From assembly GCF_000337615.1 (NCBI RefSeq), contig NZ_AOII01000099.1:1-49101 (forward strand): a DNA stretch of 49,101 bases, given 5' to 3'. The notes beneath the pieces were generated by a model. The model was given only the letters and a program-made list of their open reading frames with translations. It was not told the origin of the DNA and did not search any database. The position numbers were made by a program, and so were the translations under genes. This document shows positions 1 through 6,276 of the stretch, one piece after another (position 1 is the stretch's first letter; each line of letters begins with the position of its first letter). This DNA comes from Natrinema pallidum DSM 3751 (GTDB taxonomy: Archaea > Halobacteriota > Halobacteria > Halobacteriales > Natrialbaceae).

Positions 1-18
1 GATGTGTATAAGAGACAG
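1..18 (+). other. Tn5 mosaic-end adapter remnant
   Basis: The first 18 bases match the Tn5 transposase mosaic end used in tagmentation libraries, lacking only its first base. The reverse complement of the same sequence closes the window. This is library-derived, not biological. Confidence 0.95.
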
Positions 19-129
19 ATCTGGTACTATAGCAGTAGTATCTGTTTGGTTATGTGTCACCGATCCGGTGGTTTCCGCAGTGTGTCTCCCTACGTATGTG
101 TCTTGAAACTGGTAGCTCGGGCCTACTCC

Positions 130-540
130 CCACTCCCTTACCTGTCCGGTTTCCGATCGCTTCCTCGAGTGGTGGACCTCCGGCCCACCACTCGACTCCG
201 CTCTCTCCCCTCCTATCCCCGCTATCCCCTCGCTGTCCCGTGGTTTCCCTCACCTACTCCCTCCCCCCTCGGCCCGCTCGGGAGCCCTCCGCGCTCCCTC
301 TCGAGCCTCACTCTCTGCCCATTCCTCTCCCATCTCTGTCATCCCTCGCGCCCCCTCTGTACCCCTCGAGCCCCCAACCCCGATCCCCATCAGCTCACCA
401 TCTTCGCTCTGCCGCCTCTCTGCTCTCTCCCACTCAACCCACCGCTCAGCCCCTCTCCCGCCCGTCTCCTACCGCTCCCCGACTCGACCACACAGCCCTC
501 GAGTCCCCTCCGCTACCCGATCCCTATACACCCTATGCCG
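130..540. repeat. Pyrimidine-rich low-complexity tract, no gene
   Basis: The plus strand is almost entirely C and T here, in irregular CCCCTC/CTCTCC-like units. Open frames in it translate to Pro/Ser/Arg/Leu-rich sequence with none of the acidic bias of the real genes, so I see no gene between the adapter and 611. Such strand asymmetry can mark a replication origin, a triplex-forming tract or a transcription barrier. If the molecule is circular it adjoins the AT-rich, gene-free right end. Confidence 0.7.
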
Positions 541-610
541 CTTTACGAAAATTGGAAATTTCGATGAACGCTACTTCCCTATCTCCGGCCTCGAGACTGT
601 AGAAATCAGG

Positions 611-805
611 CTATCGCCAAATACCGTATCGGCGCTGATCGTAGACCGCGATCGACGCGAGCATCCCCAACGACCCCACCAGCAGCCACAGCAGCACGCT
701 CAGTGTCTCGCCGAGCAGTGCTCTGGTCTGGAGACCGGTCGCAAGCGCCAGCCCACAGACCGCCACGAACGGCAGCACAGCGATTGCGTAGTCAGAGCCA
801 GCCAC
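611..805 (-). CDS. Small two-helix membrane protein
   Basis: A 64-residue protein with two hydrophobic segments, about residues 7-24 and 33-54, ending in a basic Arg-rich tail; a membrane protein of unknown function. The GTG start is the in-frame one giving a compact protein, and it lies 24 bases after the stop of the upstream zinc-ribbon gene. It is the last gene of a minus-strand run that includes the acetyltransferase. The gene is short and the start uncertain, so confidence is moderate. Confidence 0.5.
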   Translation of the reverse strand: MAGSDYAIAVLPFVAVCGLALATGLQTRALLGETLSVLLWLLVGSLGMLASIAVYDQRRYGIWR

Positions 806-829
806 AGGAACCCCTCGTTTTCGTCGGAA

Positions 830-982
830 TCATCCCTCCGAATCCTCCGGTGCAGTAAGGTCCGAAACCGGTTCCTCGAAGATGAACTTCGATTTGAATC
901 TGTGGCCGCGAATACAAACGCGAGTGCCGTCCTCCCACCCGAGTCGAACGAGGCCGCCACAGACGGGACACTGTTCGCTCAT
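830..982 (-). CDS. 50-residue zinc-ribbon-like protein
   Basis: A short protein with CPVCGG at residues 5-10 and a second Cys/His pair (C23, H27) that could complete a zinc site. Its ATG overlaps the end of the acetyltransferase gene (979), the coupling seen all over this element. Haloarchaeal mobile elements commonly carry such single-zinc-finger proteins; whether this one binds DNA, RNA or protein cannot be told. Confidence 0.6.
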   Translation of the reverse strand: MSEQCPVCGGLVRLGWEDGTRVCIRGHRFKSKFIFEEPVSDLTAPEDSEG

Positions 983-1674
983 CGGCTCAGTCCCACCGTA
1001 GCCGCTAAATCGTCGATCGGCAGGTCACGAGCCCACAACACGGCTTCGCACTCGCAGGTCGCATCGTCGCTGGGCCACACGCCACAGTCCGGACAGGCGT
1101 CTCGAGACTCCGCGTAATGATCCGGGAAGCGCTGGATCGGAACGAAGTCGTAGCGGTCAAACAGCGGGCGACTCGTGCGTCCCTCGCGTCGTTCCCAGCC
1201 CCACGCGACGACCATGTCCGCGCCCTGGGCCTGTGCCCACTCGAGGCGCTTGCGAAAGAGGGCGCGACCGATGCCAAGACCCCGCCATGCCGGATCAACG
1301 AGACCGAACCACAGCATCGCGTTCAGGTCGCCAGCCAACGCCGCCCGCTCGAATCGGCCCTCCGGGAGTTGCTCGACCATTGTGTCGTGATCGAGCAGTT
1401 CGACGAGACCGCCACCAATGTCGACCGAGGTTCCGTCGGGTCGCTCCTGGGTCGCAATCACGCCGAGGGCCGGTCGGGCCGGGTCGTCCTCGTCGTCCCA
1501 CCCGGCAATCTGATACGGCCCGTAGGGGAGGTGATTTGACTCGTACTCGACGCCGAAGTAGTGATGCCAGCGCCGGACGAGGTAGAACGCATCCTCGCGG
1601 CCGTCGGCCTCGCGAACGTGCCAGATCGTCGGGTTCGGTCGGGTCGTCGCGCTCGAGGTGTTCGGTGCGATCAT
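979..1674 (-). CDS. GNAT-family N-acetyltransferase with C-terminal Cys cluster
   Basis: A 231-residue protein. Residues about 120-180 carry the GNAT acetyl-CoA-binding motif A (RGLGIGRAL at 131-139) after a beta strand, then a helix and the downstream strand with RYDF. The C-terminus adds CPDCG and a CEC pair, a likely zinc ribbon. The substrate is unknown; GNAT enzymes on haloarchaeal viruses and plasmids are widespread and could acetylate proteins or small molecules. The ATG at 1674 overlaps the stop of the 25-codon gene upstream, which supports this start. Confidence 0.75.
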   Translation of the reverse strand: MIAPNTSSATTRPNPTIWHVREADGREDAFYLVRRWHHYFGVEYESNHLPYGPYQIAGWDDEDDPARPALGVIATQERPDGTSVDIGGGLVELLDHDTMVEQLPEGRFERAALAGDLNAMLWFGLVDPAWRGLGIGRALFRKRLEWAQAQGADMVVAWGWERREGRTSRPLFDRYDFVPIQRFPDHYAESRDACPDCGVWPSDDATCECEAVLWARDLPIDDLAATVGLSR

Positions 1675-1748
1675 CGGTCCTCTGGGTCCTCGATGTACTC
1701 GAGCGGGTTATCCAGTTCGTGCGGCTCTACGGGCTGTATGCCTCGCAT
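1671..1748 (-). CDS. 25-residue acidic peptide, operon leader gene
   Basis: A 25-codon acidic ORF starting MRGIQPVEP whose stop overlaps the ATG of the acetyltransferase. A TTTAAA box 27 bases upstream of its ATG fits a leaderless haloarchaeal transcript, so this is probably the first cistron of the operon. The function is unknown; it may simply couple translation into the next gene. Confidence 0.5.
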   Translation of the reverse strand: MRGIQPVEPHELDNPLEYIEDPEDR

Positions 1749-1774
1749 ATGCGAACAGTCCCGAAGAAAAGCCA

Positions 1775-1780
1775 TTTAAA
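1775..1780 (-). promoter_or_regulatory. TATA box for the acetyltransferase operon
   Basis: TTTAAA read on the minus strand lies 27 bases before the ATG at 1748, the spacing expected for a leaderless archaeal mRNA. Confidence 0.55.
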
Positions 1781-1824
1781 CTGCGTCGACAGGCAGGGGT
1801 AGAGAGAAAGAGAGACGCCGCCGA

Positions 1825-2745
1825 TTACTCGACATCCACCTTGCTGACTCGGCGACCATCGATCGTCAGATGGGCTTCGCCGTCGCCCTGCTCGAGGCCA
1901 TACTCAGGCGTCCCACCACGATACTCACCGCCGACTTGTTCGGCGACCGCGGGACCGGCTGCTGAGGATCCATAGACACCGGCCACATCACCCGACTCGT
2001 CGCGGACCACGTTGACCGGCGTCGAACTGTCGTTTGCGACATCCGGCTCGTTCGCAGGAGTAACGGTTTCGCTGACCGCTTGGATCTGCGCTCGTTTGTA
2101 AGCGGACTCGCTCGGCGCGCCGATCTCTCGCGAAGCCTCGCGGGCCACCTCGTCGACGCGGTCGCTCGAGTCGGCCAGCCCGCTCCCAGCGCTCATGTCC
2201 CGTGTGGTCGATTCGACATCCTCGCGGAACACGGGCTCGGAGGATCGGCGCAGATCAGTATCAGGCGATTGAACGACGTCTTCGACGGTGACAATGTCGT
2301 CGGCGAGATCTTGGGGGTCGGCCCCGCGGATCTCTTTGTCCATGCCCGAGACCATGGCTTCGGCGTCCGCTCGCGTCAGGGGCCGGTCGCGCTCGATCGC
2401 GGCCTCGAAGTCCTCGGTCGTCGCAACACGGTCCGACACCGAATTCAGCACATCCGATTGCCGATCGCCCATTCCAAACTCATCGACGGCCGACGTAATC
2501 GCATTGAGCTCACCCGCCGTCGGGAGTTCGCCCGAGGCTTCGATCGCCTGAATGATGCGTTCCTCGGTGACGATCGAGTTCGAAATGCTTTGAGCGTGCT
2601 CCCGCGTCACTCGCCCATCGCTCACCGACCGAAGGTCGTTCAGGACCTCCTCAACAGTTGTCGAGTCATCGCTGACTTGCGAGTCGACGATCCGTCTGAC
2701 AGCATCTGGATGGTCCGTGATATCGGTTTTCCCGGATTGGCTCAT
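1825..2745 (-). CDS. Acidic helical protein of unknown function
   Basis: A 306-residue, very acidic protein with no family I recognise. The first 190 residues show repeated short amphipathic helices with recurring VSD/ITSAVD-type segments, suggesting a degenerate helical repeat. The last 60 residues switch to a Gly-rich part (VYGSSAAGP, GGEYRGGTPEYG) that looks like a separate small beta domain. No signal peptide or membrane segment. It overlaps the primase-polymerase gene by four bases (ATGA), so the two are co-translated; a replication accessory role is possible but inferred from position only. Confidence 0.6.
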   Translation of the reverse strand: MSQSGKTDITDHPDAVRRIVDSQVSDDSTTVEEVLNDLRSVSDGRVTREHAQSISNSIVTEERIIQAIEASGELPTAGELNAITSAVDEFGMGDRQSDVLNSVSDRVATTEDFEAAIERDRPLTRADAEAMVSGMDKEIRGADPQDLADDIVTVEDVVQSPDTDLRRSSEPVFREDVESTTRDMSAGSGLADSSDRVDEVAREASREIGAPSESAYKRAQIQAVSETVTPANEPDVANDSSTPVNVVRDESGDVAGVYGSSAAGPAVAEQVGGEYRGGTPEYGLEQGDGEAHLTIDGRRVSKVDVE

Positions 2746-4007
2746 TCACATCCACCCCGATGGATGTACCGCGTTTCACCCGCGAACGGGATCTTTTTTG
2801 CCTCGGATTCTTTGATTGCCTCCCCACAGCCATTACAGCGCACGTGATCCTCCGGGAGGTCGTCTTTGACCGAGATTTCGTCGCCCGCCGTATCGTCTAC
2901 GGGTTCATCGACATCGGCCAGATCCTGGTCGATGAGATCGATGATTGTCTCGGCGTCGACGGTCGCGATCGTGGTGTCGTTCACGATCCGATACGTCCCG
3001 CGTTCGGGGTCGCAGCACAGTTCACAGCCGCCGGGTTCGCCGGCCGTGTGATCGCCCGTATCACAGCCGTACTCGGACAGTTGTGAACCGGGACCGACGA
3101 CGTAGCGAGTACCGACCCAGAGGTCGCCCCAACTCAGTGCTTGGGTCCCCCACGCGCCGCCGAGTCGGTCGGCGATCTTCTCTTTGTTCTCACAGTAGAG
3201 GTAGATGTGACGCTGGGAGTCGTCGCCGTGGGGACTCGTCACTTCGAACGTGTCCGGGATTTCGATTTCGTCCTCGGGGAACTCGTCGGGATAATCGAGG
3301 TCCAACGCAAGCAGCCCCTCGTTGCGCTCTGCGAACTCGACGCCGTAGTTCCCTTTCAGTTCGGAGACGGGAACCGGCTCTCGGGGACTATCGTACGGGT
3401 TTTTCTTCCCGAATCTGAGGCGGATGAAGATGTCGTTTGGGTCGCGTCCGATCTCCTCGAATCGGTCGATCAGCCGCTGAATCTCCGGCGGTGGCCCCGC
3501 TCCGTAGCCCCACTCGCGACTCGGGTCGATTCCGGGCTCTCGTTTCATCCGTCCCATATCTTGACCGTCGTCGCCTCGGTCCGTGATCTCGCGCTCGAGT
3601 AGGAGCTGGGGATCGACGTCGTCGGTAGCAGAAACCAGCAGTGGGCTGGCATCCGCCGCCGAGCCCCGGTTGAGATTCGTCGTCGAGCGGGCGAGCAGTT
3701 GGGTCAGCACGTCCGCGACGCCGGATTCGTGAGGCACTGCGAGTCCGTTGCCCGTCAGTTTCAACGAGTCGGCCTCGAAGTCCGCGACGACCGTCCGCAG
3801 ATCGAAGACTGGAATGTCCATATCCGGGCCGTCATCGATCTGGTCCCACGTCGTGCTCCGAGCCACGACCGCGTAGATCGTCTCGCCCTCCCGACGCGTG
3901 ACTGCGAGGCCGTGGATCTGGTCGTCCTCGTGGATCAGTTCCTCGAGTCGCTCCCGGACAGCGATCCTTTCGGCGGCGCGATCGCCGCCGTCGGCGGCTC
4001 GAGCCAT
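2742..4007 (-). CDS. Primase-polymerase-like replication protein
   Basis: A 421-residue protein whose central part fits the archaeo-eukaryotic primase (PrimPol, bifunctional DNA primase/polymerase N-terminal) fold: a metal-binding DLD at 236-238, SPH and HIY at 258-269, WGD at 293-295 and a YVVGPGS strand at 302-308. A Cys-rich insertion follows (about 315-332), and a C-terminal zinc ribbon has CNGC near 395. The N-terminal 150 residues are a separate unknown domain. In haloarchaeal plasmids and viruses this domain primes or copies DNA, so it is the likeliest replication enzyme here. No helicase domain is fused. Its start overlaps the TAA of the RHH gene (TAATG). Confidence 0.7.
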   Translation of the reverse strand: MARAADGGDRAAERIAVRERLEELIHEDDQIHGLAVTRREGETIYAVVARSTTWDQIDDGPDMDIPVFDLRTVVADFEADSLKLTGNGLAVPHESGVADVLTQLLARSTTNLNRGSAADASPLLVSATDDVDPQLLLEREITDRGDDGQDMGRMKREPGIDPSREWGYGAGPPPEIQRLIDRFEEIGRDPNDIFIRLRFGKKNPYDSPREPVPVSELKGNYGVEFAERNEGLLALDLDYPDEFPEDEIEIPDTFEVTSPHGDDSQRHIYLYCENKEKIADRLGGAWGTQALSWGDLWVGTRYVVGPGSQLSEYGCDTGDHTAGEPGGCELCCDPERGTYRIVNDTTIATVDAETIIDLIDQDLADVDEPVDDTAGDEISVKDDLPEDHVRCNGCGEAIKESEAKKIPFAGETRYIHRGGCE

Positions 4008-4165
4008 TAGTCGGCCCCCGAGTTGGATCCGGGGGCGTCGACTGTCGTCTCCGTCTGTTCTTCGATCAGGTCCCGGACGACGTCGTCGTAGGTGTCCCCG
4101 CGGCTTTTCAGGTCGTGCAGTGCGTCCGCCGTCTCCTCGTACAGTTCGATCGTCGTCTTTCCCAT
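4007..4165 (-). CDS. Ribbon-helix-helix / VapB-like small DNA-binding protein
   Basis: A 52-residue protein beginning MGKTTIELYEETADAL, then two short helices: the ribbon-helix-helix pattern of haloarchaeal VapB-like antitoxins and plasmid copy-control repressors. An upstream in-frame ATG at 4189 exists, but an AT-rich box about 27 bases before 4165 favours the shorter, leaderless form. No toxin gene follows; the next gene is the primase-polymerase, so control of replication is the more natural guess. Confidence 0.65.
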   Translation of the reverse strand: MGKTTIELYEETADALHDLKSRGDTYDDVVRDLIEEQTETTVDAPGSNSGAD

Positions 4166-4188
4166 TCTGGTTCTTACTATAGTAGCCA

Positions 4189-4199
4189 TAGTCTTATGC
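4189..4199 (-). promoter_or_regulatory. Putative TATA box of the replication operon
   Basis: Minus-strand GCATAAGACT lies about 27-33 bases before the ATG at 4165, the normal place for a haloarchaeal TATA box of a leaderless mRNA covering the RHH, primase-polymerase and 1825-2745 genes. Confidence 0.45.
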
Positions 4200-4291
4200 G
4201 TTTGGGTGGTTCGTATGGATGTGACTCGAGGCGGCGCTGTTGCTGGTCGGTAGGAAAACGGAAGAACGTGCAGAGGGCCGGCGTCAGCGAG

Positions 4292-4519
4292 TTAGTCGCC
4301 GCCAGCGACGAGCGGGCGTTTGTCGGGTTCCTTCGGCGGGATCGTCGCCGAAAGCTCGCCCGATTCGGTCAGCGTGACGATCACGCTCTCGCCAGCGAGT
4401 TCCTCTTTCGAGTAGCCGAGTGCTTTGACCCCATCTACCGGAATGGAGACATGAATTGAGTTCCCGTGAATGGAGAGATCTCGAATCCCACCAGCGAGAA
4501 CTTCATCGGAGGCTGACAT
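4292..4519 (-). CDS. AbrB/SpoVT-like regulator
   Basis: A 75-residue protein with alternating beta strands (IRDLSIHGNSIHVSIP, then ESVIVTL and LSATIPP) typical of a swapped-hairpin AbrB/MazE-type DNA-binding fold. The ATG at 4519 is chosen because a strong AT-rich box lies about 25 bases before it; the frame extends upstream without coding character. It is divergent from the structural operon and so is well placed to regulate it and itself. Confidence 0.6.
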   Translation of the reverse strand: MSASDEVLAGGIRDLSIHGNSIHVSIPVDGVKALGYSKEELAGESVIVTLTESGELSATIPPKEPDKRPLVAGGD

Positions 4520-4535
4520 TGTTCTCACTACGAAA

Positions 4536-4549
4536 TTTATCCATATAAA
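4536..4549 (-). promoter_or_regulatory. TATA box of the AbrB-like gene
   Basis: The minus strand reads TTTATATGGATAAATTT about 25 bases before the ATG at 4519, a good TATA-type box for a leaderless transcript. Confidence 0.55.
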
Positions 4550-4554
4550 TCCTA

Positions 4555-4594
4555 GGAATGTACGTACAGCGTTGGAACAACGTGGGTACATTCC
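4555..4594. promoter_or_regulatory. Long inverted repeat, putative operator
   Basis: GGAATGTAC (4555-4563) and its exact reverse complement GTACATTCC (4586-4594) flank 22 bases that contain a smaller palindrome, CGTT-ggaac-AACG (4570-4582). It lies between the AbrB-like gene and the structural operon, so it is a natural site for the divergent regulator. Confidence 0.55.
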
Positions 4595-4630
4595 GGGCTG
4601 TAATGTTCTCTACGCACGAGCCACATATCT

Positions 4631-4650
4631 AGCGTAGTTGATGCTACGCT
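4631..4650. promoter_or_regulatory. Second inverted repeat before the structural operon
   Basis: AGCGTAG and CTACGCT form a perfect 7-base stem around TTGATG, 34 bases before the first structural ATG. A further CTCGC/GCGAG pair follows at once. These could be operator half-sites or a folded 5' leader. Confidence 0.5.
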
Positions 4651-4683
4651 CGCCCCAGTGAGCGAGGTCACTGATATACATCA

Positions 4684-5076
4684 ATGAAAAAGAAAATGCT
4701 GCTTTCCGTCCTGCTGGCAGTCTTCGCTGTCGGCATGGCGGTGTCAGTCGGTATTGTCGTCGCCGAGTTGGATCTCGGCAACGGAAACGTGTATGACATC
4801 GCCGAGTTCGCGATTCCGATTGCGTTCCTGACATTGGCTGCCGGGATTTTGATCGCTGGCCGCAGTCCGGACTCAATTCGGAATTGGGAACTCGTTCTCG
4901 TCGCCGTCCCGATGCTCGTGCTCGGGGGGCTGTTCCTCGAGGTCGAGTTCATGGTTCGGCTCATCGAGGACGAACATCCCTGGACCGGGCTGATCGCACT
5001 CGGGACTGGGTTCTTCGCGTACTGGATGATGGCCTTCGGTGGCCCACGCAGTACCAGTGGGGGAGGCGGATCGTAG
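4684..5076 (+). CDS. VP3-like integral membrane protein
   Basis: A 130-residue protein with four hydrophobic segments: about 5-27 (after MKKKM), 38-58, 67-86 and 100-118, with a Gly/Ser-rich tail. Size, helix number and position just before the spike cluster match the internal membrane protein VP3 of pleolipoviruses, which lines the inside of the virion membrane. It is the first gene of the structural operon, behind the inverted repeats at 4555-4650. Function by context, not by a recognised sequence motif. Confidence 0.65.
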   Translation: MKKKMLLSVLLAVFAVGMAVSVGIVVAELDLGNGNVYDIAEFAIPIAFLTLAAGILIAGRSPDSIRNWELVLVAVPMLVLGGLFLEVEFMVRLIEDEHPWTGLIALGTGFFAYWMMAFGGPRSTSGGGGS

Positions 5077-5427
5077 ATGATCGACCGTCGCGACATCGTC
5101 ATTATCGCGGGCGGGACGCTGTTCGTCAGTGTCATGGCGCTCTACGGCATGATCGACTTCGAACTCGCAGGCTACTCGACTACCGATGTCGGGTTCATTA
5201 CGGCTTCGGTGTCGTGGATTATCGGCTACGTCTACTGCGAGGGCGATACGTGGGATGAGGCGGGCTACCTGTCGAAAATCGTCATGGGACTCTCGTGGAT
5301 CCTCCTCCTTGGTATGGAGTTCACGACTCAGGTCCCCAACCTAATCGATGCGTTGCCGCTCGGTGCCTGGATTCCCGTCCTGATCCACATGTTCAGCTAC
5401 TACAGAACCGGCGTCTACGAGGGATAA
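5077..5427 (+). CDS. Second four-helix membrane protein (VP3-like or accessory)
   Basis: A 116-residue protein with about four hydrophobic segments (7-26, 38-54, 65-84, 93-108). Its ATG follows the stop of the previous gene directly. The tandem arrangement of two small polytopic proteins suggests that both go into the virion or vesicle membrane. I see no conserved motif that separates the roles of the two. Confidence 0.6.
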   Translation: MIDRRDIVIIAGGTLFVSVMALYGMIDFELAGYSTTDVGFITASVSWIIGYVYCEGDTWDEAGYLSKIVMGLSWILLLGMEFTTQVPNLIDALPLGAWIPVLIHMFSYYRTGVYEG

Positions 5428-5431
5428 AACA

Positions 5432-6274
5432 ATGAAATTCATCAACATCAACAGCGGTACGATTCGGAGCGGCATCGTGGCGACACTAACTCTCATGCTC
5501 GCGGTGAGCATGATCGCAGGCGGCGCAGCGGCACAGATCGATCGGTCGAACGGCTATGTCGCGAACGACACGACCGTCGATGCGGACGGTCCGACGACTG
5601 TCGACGTCGATCTGACGGCAGCAACCGATACCTCGCTGGATACGGACCCGCTCGAAGTGACGACCTACGTGGTCGACGGTGACGGCAATGTAGTCGACAA
5701 CCAGACGGCGTCGCTCAATTCGGAGGGAACGGCGACCCACTCCTACGACGTTGATCGTGGCAGCTACGATGTGGAAGTCGTGACCGCGAATCAAACGCGG
5801 GCCGATTCAATGCTGTCCTCGAGTTCGTTTACGACGACCGAGGATCGAAACAGTGCGGCCGAGGTCACTAACAAAACCGTCGAAGTGACGGGAAGTACTG
5901 AGCTCATCTACTCGGATCTCTCGGTCGACTCGAACGCCTCGAGCAATGCCTCGATTACGGTCGACCTGCTCGACGGGAACGACTCGACGGTCGCCTTCGA
6001 TACGGTCAGCGTCGCGCCCAACGAGAGTGGGTCCGTCGAGTTCGACGTGACTGAGGACGAGCTGAACCTCAGCGAGGGGAACTACACCGTCGAAGTCTAC
6101 ACGACTGATTCGACGACCGCAGACTACGTGACCGCCGATATCGGCACCGAAAGCGAATCGATCCTCGCCCCGATCACGTCCGGATCGACTGCTGGCATCC
6201 CCAACTGGGGGATCGCCGCTGGGGCAATCGTGCTCATCGGCGGAGGTGTCGTCTACATGCGCCGGAGGGACTGA
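5432..6274 (+). CDS. Secreted, C-terminally anchored beta-rich surface protein
   Basis: A 280-residue protein with an N-terminal signal peptide (hydrophobic run about residues 13-34 ending GGAAA). A beta-rich, Asn/Thr/Asp-rich ectodomain of two similar halves follows, each with a threonine-rich strand pattern and several N-glycosylation sequons. The C-terminal anchor is near 256-275, followed by RRRD. The architecture suits a surface decoration or second spike. It sits 4 bases after the membrane protein gene and 2 bases before the main spike gene. Confidence 0.65.
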   Translation: MKFININSGTIRSGIVATLTLMLAVSMIAGGAAAQIDRSNGYVANDTTVDADGPTTVDVDLTAATDTSLDTDPLEVTTYVVDGDGNVVDNQTASLNSEGTATHSYDVDRGSYDVEVVTANQTRADSMLSSSSFTTTEDRNSAAEVTNKTVEVTGSTELIYSDLSVDSNASSNASITVDLLDGNDSTVAFDTVSVAPNESGSVEFDVTEDELNLSEGNYTVEVYTTDSTTADYVTADIGTESESILAPITSGSTAGIPNWGIAAGAIVLIGGGVVYMRRRD

Positions 6275-6276
6275 GC

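Noticed and set aside
4-602. Two long plus-strand ORFs in the pyrimidine tract
   Set aside because: Their Pro/Ser/Leu/Arg-rich translation follows from C/T bias and lacks acidic residues; no start signal or neighbour supports them.
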